Notes: generated from the letters alone by a model not told the origin. A stretch of 64,000 bases of DNA from Chryseobacterium piperi (GCF_002285635.2 NZ_CP023049.2:2108001-2172000); one strand, 5' to 3'. Shown: positions 42,409 to 51,774, counted from the stretch's first letter. Made by a program: numbers and translations.

Positions 42409-42450
42409 TATATCTTCTTCAATTATATACCTTTTTTGACCTATCCGTCT

Positions 42451-42479
42451 ATTTGACAAAAACTATCAAAACGTCAAAT
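42451..42479. promoter_or_regulatory. Candidate TetR operator before the MFS gene
   Basis: ATTTGAC (42451-42457) and GTCAAAT (42473-42479) form an inverted repeat with a 15-base spacer. The half-site ATTTGACAAA is also found upstream of tetR. It lies 43 bp before the MFS start codon. Confidence 0.45.
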
Positions 42480-42494
42480 CATGATCAAAAAAAT

Positions 42495-43121
42495 TTAACT
42501 TTTAATTTTTTCCAGAACCATTTCCGTCAGCATTACAGCACCTTTTTCCCATTGATTGCTATAAGTTTCAATAACCGACTCTCGTCGAATCCCCCGAATA
42601 CTACTTAATAGTACAAATAATAAAGTATCTACGGTATTGGGATCCGTCTCTGAAATTTTTCCTGTAATCACAGAGTCACGAATAACCTTTTTTAGCAAGG
42701 TGGTTTCCGAATGCATCATTCTTTGATGAATATTCCACATGATATCAGAATATTTAGAACGTTCTTCACTATCCATCCTCGCTTCAATGGCCGTAATAAA
42801 GCTTCTGGTTTTTTCAGAACCTTTGATCTTTGCAAAACAAAAAGCCTGAATCCTCTTCTCTAAGTCTTCTTCTTGATAAATAATCTCTTGTAATTCATTA
42901 ATCACTTCATCTACAAGGGAAATCATTACCGCTTCAAAAAGTTCGTCTCTGTTTTTAAAATAATAATATAAAGCGCTTCTGGTTTTCCCCACTGCTTTGG
43001 CAACATCATCCATCGTCACTTTTTTAATTCCGTAACGTTGATACAATTCCTGTGCAGTCAGCAAAATCTGGCTTTTTAAGATTTCTTCCTGTGAAAGGGA
43101 TGGGCTTATATTACTAATCAT
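42495..43121 (-). CDS. TetR/AcrR family transcriptional repressor
   Basis: A 208-residue regulator. The start ATG at 43119-43121 is chosen because of a Shine-Dalgarno just before it; the longer frame opens only at TTG. The N-terminal helix-turn-helix is typical (LLTAQELYQRYGIKKVTMDD, VAKAVGKTRSALYYYFKNRD). The C-terminal ligand domain is all-helical and divergent. It lies 86 bp upstream of the MFS gene in the same direction, so it probably represses the MFS/isochorismatase-like genes and itself; its ligand is unknown. Confidence 0.9.
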   Translation of the reverse strand: MISNISPSLSQEEILKSQILLTAQELYQRYGIKKVTMDDVAKAVGKTRSALYYYFKNRDELFEAVMISLVDEVINELQEIIYQEEDLEKRIQAFCFAKIKGSEKTRSFITAIEARMDSEERSKYSDIMWNIHQRMMHSETTLLKKVIRDSVITGKISETDPNTVDTLLFVLLSSIRGIRRESVIETYSNQWEKGAVMLTEMVLEKIKS

Positions 43122-43127
43122 AGTTAT

Positions 43128-43135
43128 CCTCCTTT
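43128..43135 (-). promoter_or_regulatory. Canonical Shine-Dalgarno before tetR
   Basis: The minus strand reads AAAGGAGG, six bases before the tetR ATG. No other gene I checked here has such a site, and the 16S 3' end has no matching CCUCC. It decides the start codon of tetR, but it may not work as a classical ribosome-binding site in this host. Confidence 0.75.
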
Positions 43136-43154
43136 CAATATGTCTTTTGAAAAG

Positions 43155-43184
43155 ATTTGACAAATTTACGAATTTTGTCGAAAT
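43155..43184. promoter_or_regulatory. Candidate TetR operator before tetR
   Basis: ATTTGACAAA (43155-43164) and TTTGTCGAAAT (43174-43184) form a near-perfect dyad centred about 48 bp upstream of tetR. It shares the half-site with the dyad before the MFS gene, which fits autoregulation. Confidence 0.5.
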
Positions 43185-43408
43185 GAAAATTATTATTTTT
43201 AAAATTATTAATCAGCTATCAATTCCAAGATTAAAGAAGCTGATTTGAGCCAATTATTATTTTTTATCACATGACCTAAATGTCCTGCTGGCTTATATTC
43301 TATTGAATTTCAAAACCTGGTCTCAGGTTTTTTTCCCAATTTGGGTCTGTATTTTGCTATAGGTTACAGAGAAACAAAACCACATTCATAAACACACAAT
43401 TTAGAATT

Positions 43409-44149
43409 TTGAAAAAAATTATTCCCATATTGTTTTCGTTTCTATTGGTATTATATTCCTGTAACGAAAACGAAAGAACAGATGTACGGCAGATAAATAA
43501 TGATGTCGGTACTGCTCACGCCAATATGGTAAACAAAGAAAATGATGACACCGATCGTCTTTTGTTTCCAGGTACAGGGAATAAGGTATCTGACTTTGTT
43601 CCGGAAAATTTTGAAATACAATACGAAGCAGAAGGTGATCTTAATGAGGATGGTTTCCCGGATCATGCTATTGTTGTAAGAAAAAAGGCAGATACGCTAT
43701 CCAGTCGTAATGTTTTGGTCCTTTTACAAAATCCCGATAAGACGTACCGTCTTGATGCTATTTCTAAAAAAGTTTTACCCGCTCAATACAATGAAGCAGG
43801 TCATAAAACATATAATCCCGAACAAATCAATATCGGAAAAAGCGAGCTTAATATCCAGTTGTATGATATGATTACCAATGGAAATCTCTTTAGTAAATTC
43901 AAATACCTAAACAACAACCTCGTTCTGACCTATGTCGAAACCTACTCCATGGCAGCAGGCGGAAATACGGCTCTTTATTATGAAGTGATCAAAGGAAAAC
44001 TTACAGAAGAAGTTCTGCATATAATCAAAGAAGAGCCTTTTCTAAACTCTCAGACTTACGATCTAGCTGCTCAAAAACTATTATTCGAAAATGCTTCTCC
44101 ACAAGAAGTTATCAGCAAAGCATACCAATCAGTTGCTGTAAGGGACTAG
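43409..44149 (+). CDS. Hypothetical lipoprotein
   Basis: A 246-residue lipoprotein. The start is TTG at 43409, since no ATG precedes the signal peptide (KKIIPILFSFLLVLYSC, lipid-modified Cys at residue 18). Around residues 72-88 there is an EF-hand or FG-GAP-like segment (AEGDLNEDGFPDHAIVV), found in periplasmic or surface proteins of this group that bind calcium. The rest has no motif I recognise. It stands alone. Confidence 0.7.
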   Translation: MKKIIPILFSFLLVLYSCNENERTDVRQINNDVGTAHANMVNKENDDTDRLLFPGTGNKVSDFVPENFEIQYEAEGDLNEDGFPDHAIVVRKKADTLSSRNVLVLLQNPDKTYRLDAISKKVLPAQYNEAGHKTYNPEQINIGKSELNIQLYDMITNGNLFSKFKYLNNNLVLTYVETYSMAAGGNTALYYEVIKGKLTEEVLHIIKEEPFLNSQTYDLAAQKLLFENASPQEVISKAYQSVAVRD

Positions 44150-44628
44150 ATAGTAATATTTAGATTCATTTCCCACCTTTTTTAATTTCATATACAAAAA
44201 TTCACTAACTTAGAAATAGCTAACCAACAATGAATTAAGACTCAGACAGCTTAGCTAAAAACAACTCAACCACCATGAAAACAGGACTGCTGAAAACTGA
44301 ACAATAGAGTAAGCACAATAACCACAAAAACTAAAAACATGAAAACTACAAAAAACAACTGTACCAAAGTTCCATTTGGTATTATTCCTTATTAAGTAAA
44401 ATTTCTTTGTCAAAAAATACTTGAATTCAATTGCCTTCTGTAGCATTTGAATGAATCGCCATTTCCCTTACTCTGATTGAGTAGGTGTATCTCAAAATTA
44501 TAATGTATCTGTGCACTGAATTTTATTAAAATTGTGTGAGTAAGTTCCATAAGAAGTCCACGATTATTTTATTTTTTGAAATAGTAGAATTAACAAATTA
44601 ATACCGTTCAAACACAAAATTAAGCGCT
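44150..44628. other. Intergenic region, no firm feature
   Basis: 479 bp. It contains short frames, the best being 18 codons at 44339-44395, but nothing that can be supported as a gene. No hairpin terminator or full promoter was found. Confidence 0.45.
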
Positions 44629-45051
44629 ATGTCTAACTCAAATCCAATAAAAACAAAAGATAATGGAGAATATCCGGAATTTATTATTCCTAATAAATTT
44701 AAAACAAAAAGCTTGTATATAACGACTAAGACAGAATTAATTAAGGATGGTTGGGAGCTTGATCTTATTCATGCTTTTAATATCGATGGAAAGACACAAG
44801 ATTTCACGCCCACCCCTGATATAGAAAGATATAAAATTGGAAAGGGTGAGGATTTAAATAATAAAAAATTTGCCTTAGTCTCTATAGCTTCCAGAATTAG
44901 AAATGGAGGCGAAAATGGCCCTTCAAAAGTGAAATATACTTTAAAATTTGAAGCAGGTAATGAATTAATAGATGAAGAATTTATTATTACCAGTACTGAA
45001 ATAAATCCAGCTACTTTTTATACCAAAATAACTTTGAAACTAGAACAATGA
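44629..45051 (+). CDS. Hypothetical protein coupled to the frameshifted barrel gene
   Basis: A 140-residue protein without signal peptide or membrane helix, rich in beta-prone segments (SLYITTKTELIKDGWELDLI, KVKYTLKFEAGNELIDEEFI). I do not recognise a family. Its TGA overlaps the ATG of the following gene (ATGA), so both were meant to be translated together. Confidence 0.65.
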   Translation: MSNSNPIKTKDNGEYPEFIIPNKFKTKSLYITTKTELIKDGWELDLIHAFNIDGKTQDFTPTPDIERYKIGKGEDLNNKKFALVSIASRIRNGGENGPSKVKYTLKFEAGNELIDEEFIITSTEINPATFYTKITLKLEQ

Positions 45052-46303
45052 AACAATTACTATTACCTTTTATCATATTTTGTTCTACTATAATCGTTAG
45101 TGCTCAAAATATCAATGATCAAGTACAATCATTACAGCTTAATACCTCTCCTGCGTATGTGGTGCTAGGAGTAGAGCCTGAAAATATTCAGCGTCCTAAT
45201 TCACCAACAGATTTTATTGCTGGTGTTCAATCGGCAATAGTTAATGATAAAATACAACCTAATTTTGCAATGGAAACTTCTCCTTATTACTGGAGCAAAA
45301 ATAAACGCAACTCAAAAAAATTTAACGCTACGGAGTATTTATTTAGTAATAATTATGGTGAAAATTTACTTAAAAGTATAACATTCTCTTTTGCAACTTC
45401 CTCAAGCGATTCGCTCGTCTTTAGCAAATTAAAATCAGGAATGGCTCTAGGGATTGGAATGCATGTACAACTAGTTCAGGGAGCTCCTAGTAAAAACACT
45501 AAAAAGAAATTATACGATTGGTATCAGACCAATTATTTAAGATTGGTGTTGGAAAACTTAATAATAAAGCTTGAAAATGATGAGGAAGTAGATAACATAG
45601 AAGAGTGGTTTTCAGAAATTAAAGAAGCAGGTAGTTTTAAAGAGGTTAACGAGTCTGAAAAAAATATAATAATCAGCCTCTTAAAAGAAAAACTTAAAAA
45701 AAATGAATTTATTAAGTCCGATTTAAGCTCTATCAGAACGATGAGAGATAAGCTGATTGCAAAATCAGAAAAAGATTTAGAGGCAATAAATATAAATTTC
45801 CTCTTACAAGAGAAGGTTTTATGCTTGAGTTAGCAGTTGCTAACGCAAGTATGGCTCAAGATAGCAGGTGGGATAAATTAACTAGTGCTAAAACTGCAGT
45901 ATGGCTCACCCCGTCTTACCGATTCAATATAAACAAGGATCCTGAGGTTATAGACTTTATTGATGTAATGGCCGTTGCAAGACTTACTTCTAACTCTGAA
46001 AATGTTGATCTTTCCGATTATTTAGATATTGGTGGAAAATTACAGTGGATTCATAATAAAATAAGTTTGTCTGGCGAAGTCATTTATAGGTATCTCACTA
46101 AAAAGCCTGAAGCGGTTTTAAAGAATCATACCTTTAGAACAGCTTTTAATTTTGGATACAAAATAAATGATATCATAACCTTTCAAGCTACATTTGGAAG
46201 TAATTTTGACGGAAACTCCACCACCTATACTGATCCTTCCAAAATATTTGCTGTAGGAGGCTTTAATTTTGGATTTGGTAATATGTTTAAAAAGAATAAT
46301 TAA
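45048..46303 (+). pseudogene. Secreted beta-barrel-like protein, frameshifted
   Basis: Two overlapping frames together describe one protein of about 418 residues. The first (45048-45833) begins with a signal peptide (KQLLLPFIIFCSTIIVSAQ) and ends abruptly; the second continues with beta-strands (LTPSYRFNI, HTFRTAFNFGYKIN) and ends GGFNFGFGNMFKKNN. Just before 45821 the second frame reads PLTREGFMLELAVANAS, a smooth continuation of NINF in the first frame if one base, most likely a T in the run near 45800, were restored. So a one-base deletion, real or a sequencing error, splits the gene. Function unknown; probably outer membrane or surface. Confidence 0.72.
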
Positions 46304-46425
46304 AATATTATGATATATTTTTCCTTCATCAATAAACACAATTATATACAGATAAAAAACCATTAGGTTTGTACAATCTTCAACATAAGATCCACATCAT
46401 TTTAAATGAATCAGGATTAAAAAAG

Positions 46426-46456
46426 AAAAATGCTGAATAAGCTTTCAGCATTTTTT
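46426..46456 (+). terminator. Terminator after the frameshifted gene
   Basis: TGCTGAA (46431-46437) and TTCAGCA (46444-46450) pair with a six-base loop, and the A run before and T run after extend the stem. Confidence 0.8.
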
Positions 46457-46587
46457 ATATTATTGAATTAAGACATATGTGAGTTCCAGCTAAGGATAAT
46501 TAAATGTTACTACCACCATTTCGAGTAGGTTTTGTAAAAACCATATCGAGAAATCTGTTATTGAGTCGATCTTGATACATTTTTCTC

Positions 46588-46622
46588 CTGAACTACGTTC
46601 GCAGACTTTCAGTCTGTATTAC
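46588..46622 (-). repeat. Dispersed intergenic repeat B, copy 2
   Basis: Inverted copy of the 26559-26593 element; the minus strand has GTAATACAGACTGAAAGTCT then GCGAACGTAGTTCAG. It lies 42 bp beyond the polA stop, so it may also form a hairpin at the end of the polA transcript. Confidence 0.7.
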
Positions 46623-46663
46623 GAAAAACATTCAACCCTCCCCAATTCAGACTAAGACGCATA

Positions 46664-49489
46664 TTAATGCGCCTCCAGCCAATTATTTCCAACGCCAACC
46701 TCAACCAGTAAAGGAACCTGTGTTTCAATGGCACTTTCCATTTCGGTTTTAATTAATTTAGAAGCCGCTTCAATTTCTTCAATCGGAGCTTCAAATACCA
46801 ATTCGTCATGTACTTGCAGCAACATTTTAGTCTGAAGATTTTGCTCTTCTAATTGTTGGTCAATTTTAATCATAGCCATTTTCACAACATCAGCAGCACT
46901 CCCTTGAACCGGTGCATTCACCGCATTTCTTTCAGCATGTCCCCGTACAACAAAATTATTGGAATTGATATCTTTTAAATGACGTTTTCTCCCCAAAATC
47001 GTTTCTACATAACCTAATTCACGTGCTTTACTTACCTGTTCCGCCATATATTCTTTCAACTTTGGATAAGTCTCAAAATAAGCTTCAATCATTTGTTTAG
47101 CTTCTGTTCTTGATAAACCGGTTTGCTCTGCCAAAGCAAAAGCACCCTGCCCATAGATGATACCAAAATTAACGGTCTTAGCCTGGCCTCTCTGGGTTTT
47201 GGAAACTTCCTCTAAAGGAATTTTAAACAGTTTAGCGGCAGTAGAAGCGTGAATATCTTCTCCGTTCTGGAATGCCTTGATCATGTTTTCTTCTCCTGAA
47301 ATTTCCGCAATTAAACGAAGTTCAATCTGTGAATAATCGGCAGAAATAATCTTCTTCCCTTCTCCTGAAACAAATGCTCCACGAATCTGTTGCCCTCTCA
47401 ATGTTCTGATCGGAATATTCTGTAAGTTCGGGTTTACACTTGTTAAACGACCGGTTGCTGCCGTTGTCTGAGAGAAATTGGTATGCACACGTTCATCTTT
47501 ATCAATCTGAGACGGTAAAGCATCTACATAGGTTGATTTTAATTTCTGATACGTTCTGTATTCAAGGATATGTTTAATAATCTCATGTTTCGAGGACAGT
47601 TTCTGCAATACGTCTTCTGAAGTTGCATATTGTCCTGTTTTTGTCTTTTTAGCCTTAGGATCAAGTTGCATTTTTTCGAACAGGATTTCTCCCAACTGTT
47701 TCGGAGAATTCATATTGAATTCCTCTCCTGAAAGTTCAAAGATCTTGGATTCTAATTGTCTCAAATCATTTTCCAGATCAATGCTTTCCTGAGCCAGCCA
47801 TTTTTCATCCAGAGAAATTCCCGACAGTTCCATTTTTGCTAAAACGACCATCAAAGGCATTTCTATGTTAAAGAACAGGTCTTCTAATTTTTCTTTCTTT
47901 AGTTGTGGAGCAAACAGCTCATATAACTGAAACGTTACATCAGCATCTTCGGCAGCATAGTCTGTCTGCGTTCTCAGATCCGCATCCCTGAAAGTTCCCT
48001 GATTTTTTCCTTTTTTGCCAATGATAGTTTCAATAGAAACCGGTTTATAATTCAGATAAACTTCTGAAAGATAATCCATCCCATGTCTTCCATCAGGATT
48101 CAGAAGATAGTGGGCAATCATGGTATCAAACATCGCTCCTTTTACGGTGATGTCATATTGCTTTAAAATTTTATAATCGAATTTAAGGTTGTGGGCAATT
48201 TTCAACAGGTCTTCTTTTTCAAAAAACGGTCTGAAAATTTCAAGGGTCTGCAATACCTCACCCTGATCTTCGGATAAAGGAACATAATATGCCAGCCCTT
48301 TTTTATAAGAAAAGCTCATTCCTACCAATTCTGCTTCCAGCTCATTCAAAGAGGTAGTCTCTGTATCAAAGCATACAGCCCTTTGTTTCAGCAAGTTATT
48401 AACCAGCATTTTCTGAGCCTTCGGGTTATCTACAAATTGGTACAGATGTTCATTATGTTCAATCGTAGATTTGGTAGAGGTGGCTTGATCCAGCTCTTCA
48501 TAGGTTGAAAATAAATCCAACTGGGTTACTTGTCCTTTTACTTCTGTTCCTTTTGAAGTCTTGGTTACCTCCACTTCACTTACGACAATAGTTTCTTTAG
48601 GTGCAAAGGCACGATACAGATTTTCGTATAGTCTTCTGAACTCTATTTCGTCAAAAACTTCTTTTACTTTTTCAAAATCCGGAGTTTCCAGATCATATTG
48701 TTCCTGGTGGAATTCGATAGGAGCATCACAAATAATAGTCGCCAGCTTTTTAGATAAAATACCTCTTTCTGCCGAAGCTTCTACTTTTTCTTTCAGTTTT
48801 CCTTTTAGCTGATGGGTATTGGCCAGAAGGTTTTCAATACTTCCATATTCTTTAAGGAATTTCATGGCCGTTTTTTCTCCAACTCCTTCCAGTCCGGGGA
48901 TATTATCTACAGCGTCTCCCATCATAGCCAGGAAATCAATTACCTGCTTAGGATCTTCAATTTCATATTTTGCCTTTACTTCATCCACGCCCAGAATTTC
49001 TATATCTCCACCTTTCAATCCCGGCTTATAAATTTTAATTTTATCAGTAACCAGCTGGGCAAAATCTTTATCAGGGGTCACCATAAAAGTCATATAGCCT
49101 TCTTTTTCAGCTTTACACGCAATTGTTCCGATTACATCATCTGCCTCGTACCCTTCTACTCCTAAACAAGGAACATGCATTGCCTTTAAAATCCTGTGAA
49201 TATATGGAATCGCTACTTTAATCGCTTCGGGTGTTTCGCTTCTGTTCGCTTTATAATCTGCAAAATCATCTGTTCTCACACTTGCTTGCCCCACATCAAA
49301 AACTACGGCTAAATGCGTCGGTCTTTCTCTCCTGATCAATTCGATCAATGAGTTTGTAAAACCAAAAATAGCAGAAGTGTCTAATCCTTTACTGGTAAGC
49401 CTCGGATTTCTGATCAATGCGTAATATCCTCTGAAAATCATCGCATAAGCATCGATGAGAAATAACCTTTTATCTTGAGTTGCGTCCAT
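46664..49489 (-). CDS. polA: DNA polymerase I
   Basis: A 941-residue three-domain enzyme for gap filling and Okazaki fragment processing. Start ATG at 49487-49489; an upstream TTG adds only six residues. Residues about 1-300: 5'-3' exonuclease (LIDAYAMIFRGYYAL, EGYEADDVIGTIA, GDAVDNIPGLEGVGEKTA). About 340-530: 3'-5' proofreading domain with intact DTET and a YAAEDADVT motif. About 530-941: polymerase, with motif A ADYSQIELRLIA, motif B KTVNFGIIYG, and motif C VHDELVFE. Nothing is missing. It borders the T6SS locus but is separated from it by a terminator. Confidence 0.97.
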   Translation of the reverse strand: MDATQDKRLFLIDAYAMIFRGYYALIRNPRLTSKGLDTSAIFGFTNSLIELIRRERPTHLAVVFDVGQASVRTDDFADYKANRSETPEAIKVAIPYIHRILKAMHVPCLGVEGYEADDVIGTIACKAEKEGYMTFMVTPDKDFAQLVTDKIKIYKPGLKGGDIEILGVDEVKAKYEIEDPKQVIDFLAMMGDAVDNIPGLEGVGEKTAMKFLKEYGSIENLLANTHQLKGKLKEKVEASAERGILSKKLATIICDAPIEFHQEQYDLETPDFEKVKEVFDEIEFRRLYENLYRAFAPKETIVVSEVEVTKTSKGTEVKGQVTQLDLFSTYEELDQATSTKSTIEHNEHLYQFVDNPKAQKMLVNNLLKQRAVCFDTETTSLNELEAELVGMSFSYKKGLAYYVPLSEDQGEVLQTLEIFRPFFEKEDLLKIAHNLKFDYKILKQYDITVKGAMFDTMIAHYLLNPDGRHGMDYLSEVYLNYKPVSIETIIGKKGKNQGTFRDADLRTQTDYAAEDADVTFQLYELFAPQLKKEKLEDLFFNIEMPLMVVLAKMELSGISLDEKWLAQESIDLENDLRQLESKIFELSGEEFNMNSPKQLGEILFEKMQLDPKAKKTKTGQYATSEDVLQKLSSKHEIIKHILEYRTYQKLKSTYVDALPSQIDKDERVHTNFSQTTAATGRLTSVNPNLQNIPIRTLRGQQIRGAFVSGEGKKIISADYSQIELRLIAEISGEENMIKAFQNGEDIHASTAAKLFKIPLEEVSKTQRGQAKTVNFGIIYGQGAFALAEQTGLSRTEAKQMIEAYFETYPKLKEYMAEQVSKARELGYVETILGRKRHLKDINSNNFVVRGHAERNAVNAPVQGSAADVVKMAMIKIDQQLEEQNLQTKMLLQVHDELVFEAPIEEIEAASKLIKTEMESAIETQVPLLVEVGVGNNWLEAH

Positions 49490-49576
49490 ATTTTCTATAA
49501 TGAACAAATATAAGAAAATAGGAATATTTATGGTCTACAAATTGGGCTTAGATTTTTATAAGGTTTACTAATTATA

Positions 49577-49609
49577 TAAAAAATACCCATCTTTGAGATA
49601 GGTATTTAC
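49577..49609 (-). terminator. Terminator of the T6SS effector operon
   Basis: In minus-strand RNA AAATACCTATCT and AGATGGGTATTT pair with a CAA loop and one G-U, followed by TTTTTATAT. It lies 37 bp beyond the immunity-like gene and before polA. Confidence 0.85.
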
Positions 49610-49645
49610 ATTCTTATATAAACGCTTTTATACGTTTTATTATCT

Positions 49646-50092
49646 TTATGATTCTTTTATAGGAATAGACATGTCATTCATATTATTCTTTAGGATAGTA
49701 CTGATGTAATTTCCTTGTTGTCTATCAATACTTGCCGTAGCGTAAGTCATTGGGGATTTATATTTAACTCCTTTAAAATCCGGGCTGGTAAGTACCGGCA
49801 TCATATAGAAGGCATTGTCCTCATTCTCCGTATCCATAGCCCATTTTCCTCCGATATGTTTACGGAGGGTTTCACCAATATAAATGGTCAATAAATCCAA
49901 TATTTTATGATCTTCTATGAGCTCATCTTCATCTTTATACTTTTTTATAATCCACTTCTCGATATCATCTAATGATTGTATACTATAATCTAAGATCAAA
50001 TTATTTTCATGGGCAAAATCTTCGGTGAAAGAATCCATCTTATCACCGATATAAAATATCCATTCCTGAAAGTTTTCTTGTGTATATGACAT
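49646..50092 (-). CDS. Probable immunity protein for the adjacent nuclease toxin
   Basis: A 148-residue acidic soluble protein (DDIEKWIIKKYKDEDELIED, TENEDNAFYMMP). It has no motif I recognise, but its place is telling: it starts four bases after the stop of a PAAR-like/Hint/nuclease toxin and is the last gene of the transcript. Small acidic proteins downstream of nuclease toxins usually bind and block them in the cytoplasm. No signal peptide, which fits protection against a DNA- or RNA-cutting enzyme. The assignment rests on position and composition. Confidence 0.65.
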   Translation of the reverse strand: MSYTQENFQEWIFYIGDKMDSFTEDFAHENNLILDYSIQSLDDIEKWIIKKYKDEDELIEDHKILDLLTIYIGETLRKHIGGKWAMDTENEDNAFYMMPVLTSPDFKGVKYKSPMTYATASIDRQQGNYISTILKNNMNDMSIPIKES

Positions 50093-50096
50093 TTAA

Positions 50097-51770
50097 TTAA
50101 GGTTTTATATGTGATACGGTTATACCTGCATTTTTCAATTCGTCCAATAAAGGCTGGCTAGCCCCTCCTTCAATTCTCCATTCTATTTTCCATCCATCTT
50201 TTACCAGCTGCTTATCTCTTTCTATCTCATACATAATATCTTCAGTTCTTGAGAAATAATTACCGGATTTTACCTCTACTCCTTTTTGTTTTTTCACATC
50301 TGCAATATCCAATCTTCTGTTAACTGTATTTCCATCCAGCTCTACTTCAACGGTTACTTCACGTTTACCCCAGCCAATATTCTCATGATAAGCATCTGCT
50401 GCAGCATTTCCTTTCTTAGCATTAAGTATATTGGATTCATAAGTATTGCTCCATCTGTTATAATCCCATTCTCCGCCTCTTTCCTGATAGTCTTCCCAGG
50501 CCTGGTCTTTATGTTGTGGTGTACCTGCTTCCGGTTTACACCCATTATGGACCAATATTCCATCTTCGGTTACATAATAGTTTTCATTGCTTTCGATATC
50601 AAAATTATAAACTTTTTCATAATGGGGCAAAGTTTCTTTGCTGATTACCGTAGTATAATCGCCTCCTTTTAAATGAAGCATATCTCCCGGCTGTAGCTCT
50701 CTTGCCTCAATCCATTCATCATTACAGAAAAACCGGTGCTCTGGTGTTACCTGTATAAATTCTCCTGTTGGCAATTCAATGGAGAGCATTTGTAATGTAA
50801 ATCTTTCATGCTTTTTCAGAATCGGTTTATATTCCTGTTCTTTCGTGAGCTCATTATAAGTAAGTACAAAATCACCTTCAAACAGATCTTCTATGTTGGC
50901 TAATCCATCCTGAGTATGCACTTTTGTTCCTGCAGGAAAGCAAACCAAGCTAGCTCCTTTAGCTGCAAAAACACTAAGGATTAACGCAACACTACTTTCC
51001 TTTAGTTTATCCAAAGTATCCTGATCACTACTCCAAATATTATATTGTTCATAATAGGCTCCTCCAATTCCCAATCCACGCATAATTTTACAGAACGTAG
51101 AAGCTCTCATAAATCCTTTGAATGTAAACTGTTCTATCATCTCTTTTCTCGCAGTATTGAGAAACTGACGGCCAAATTCTTTTCCGAAAGCAGCGGCTCC
51201 TTGTCTTGTTGCCATTGCGGTCATTCCTCCGGCAGCAGAAGTTGCCCCTATCGTCATTCCTCCTAATCCTCTTCCGGCGAGAAACCCGAAGGCAAAATTA
51301 GCAACGTGTCCTAAATTGGTTAAGGCAGCACTTCCCCATGCTTCCCAAACCGTTTCTTTTGGAGTAATAGTTCCACCTTCTACAGGACACATCATTATGG
51401 AAGATAAAGTAATTGCCTTATGCCCATTAATTTCCAAAGCTTCTGCCTGTTTTGTCCAGATTCTTTGGGTAGCTGCAGATTTACATTTGATATACCCTAT
51501 CGCAATGGCTGCCAGAATAACAGCTGCAATCAACGCAGCAACAAGCCACCCTGGTCCAGGAATACAACAGCAAATCCCTGCTGCAGCTCCTGCAATAAAC
51601 GCTACACTTCCCAGACAAAGAAAGTTATTATTTTTTAATGTATCTTTCTCAGTAGCGGCTAAATTACCACTCATATAAGTAAAGTTCTGACTCGTTACTT
51701 TCATTTGCTTAGGAGCCATTCCTTTACTGCATACTAAGTAATGTTTTTCGGTAAGATACTGTTCTTCCAT
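50097..51770 (-). CDS. T6SS effector: PAAR-like (DUF4280-type), Hint, PD-(D/E)XK nuclease-like toxin
   Basis: A 557-residue modular effector. Residues about 1-140: PAAR-like part with paired Cys (VCS, MMCPV) and GHKAITLSS, split by hydrophobic helices (about 52-95), meant to cap the VgrG spike. Residues about 140-275: Gly/Ala-rich linker. Residues 277-411: Hint domain, from CFPAGTKVHTQDG through VTPEHRFF to YYVTEDGILVHNGC, typical of self-cleaving polymorphic toxins. Residues 412-557: toxin domain with RRLDIADV (D488) and GVEVKSG (E499, K501), the arrangement of PD-(D/E)XK nucleases. It likely cuts nucleic acid in target cells. It lies between an adaptor-like gene and an immunity-like gene, four bases apart on each side. 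Confidence 0.85.
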   Translation of the reverse strand: MEEQYLTEKHYLVCSKGMAPKQMKVTSQNFTYMSGNLAATEKDTLKNNNFLCLGSVAFIAGAAAGICCCIPGPGWLVAALIAAVILAAIAIGYIKCKSAATQRIWTKQAEALEINGHKAITLSSIMMCPVEGGTITPKETVWEAWGSAALTNLGHVANFAFGFLAGRGLGGMTIGATSAAGGMTAMATRQGAAAFGKEFGRQFLNTARKEMIEQFTFKGFMRASTFCKIMRGLGIGGAYYEQYNIWSSDQDTLDKLKESSVALILSVFAAKGASLVCFPAGTKVHTQDGLANIEDLFEGDFVLTYNELTKEQEYKPILKKHERFTLQMLSIELPTGEFIQVTPEHRFFCNDEWIEARELQPGDMLHLKGGDYTTVISKETLPHYEKVYNFDIESNENYYVTEDGILVHNGCKPEAGTPQHKDQAWEDYQERGGEWDYNRWSNTYESNILNAKKGNAAADAYHENIGWGKREVTVEVELDGNTVNRRLDIADVKKQKGVEVKSGNYFSRTEDIMYEIERDKQLVKDGWKIEWRIEGGASQPLLDELKNAGITVSHIKP

Positions 51771-51774
51771 GATC

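Noticed and set aside
44339..44395. 18-codon frame (MKTTKNNCTKVPFGIIPY)
   Set aside because: It looks peptide-like, but nothing supports expression, and it is too short to judge from one genome.
44255..44446. 63-codon minus-strand frame
   Set aside because: Its composition is unlike the neighbouring proteins and nothing else supports it.
50937..50941. Hint domain as a splicing intein
   Set aside because: There is no conserved host protein split around it; the layout is that of a polymorphic toxin.
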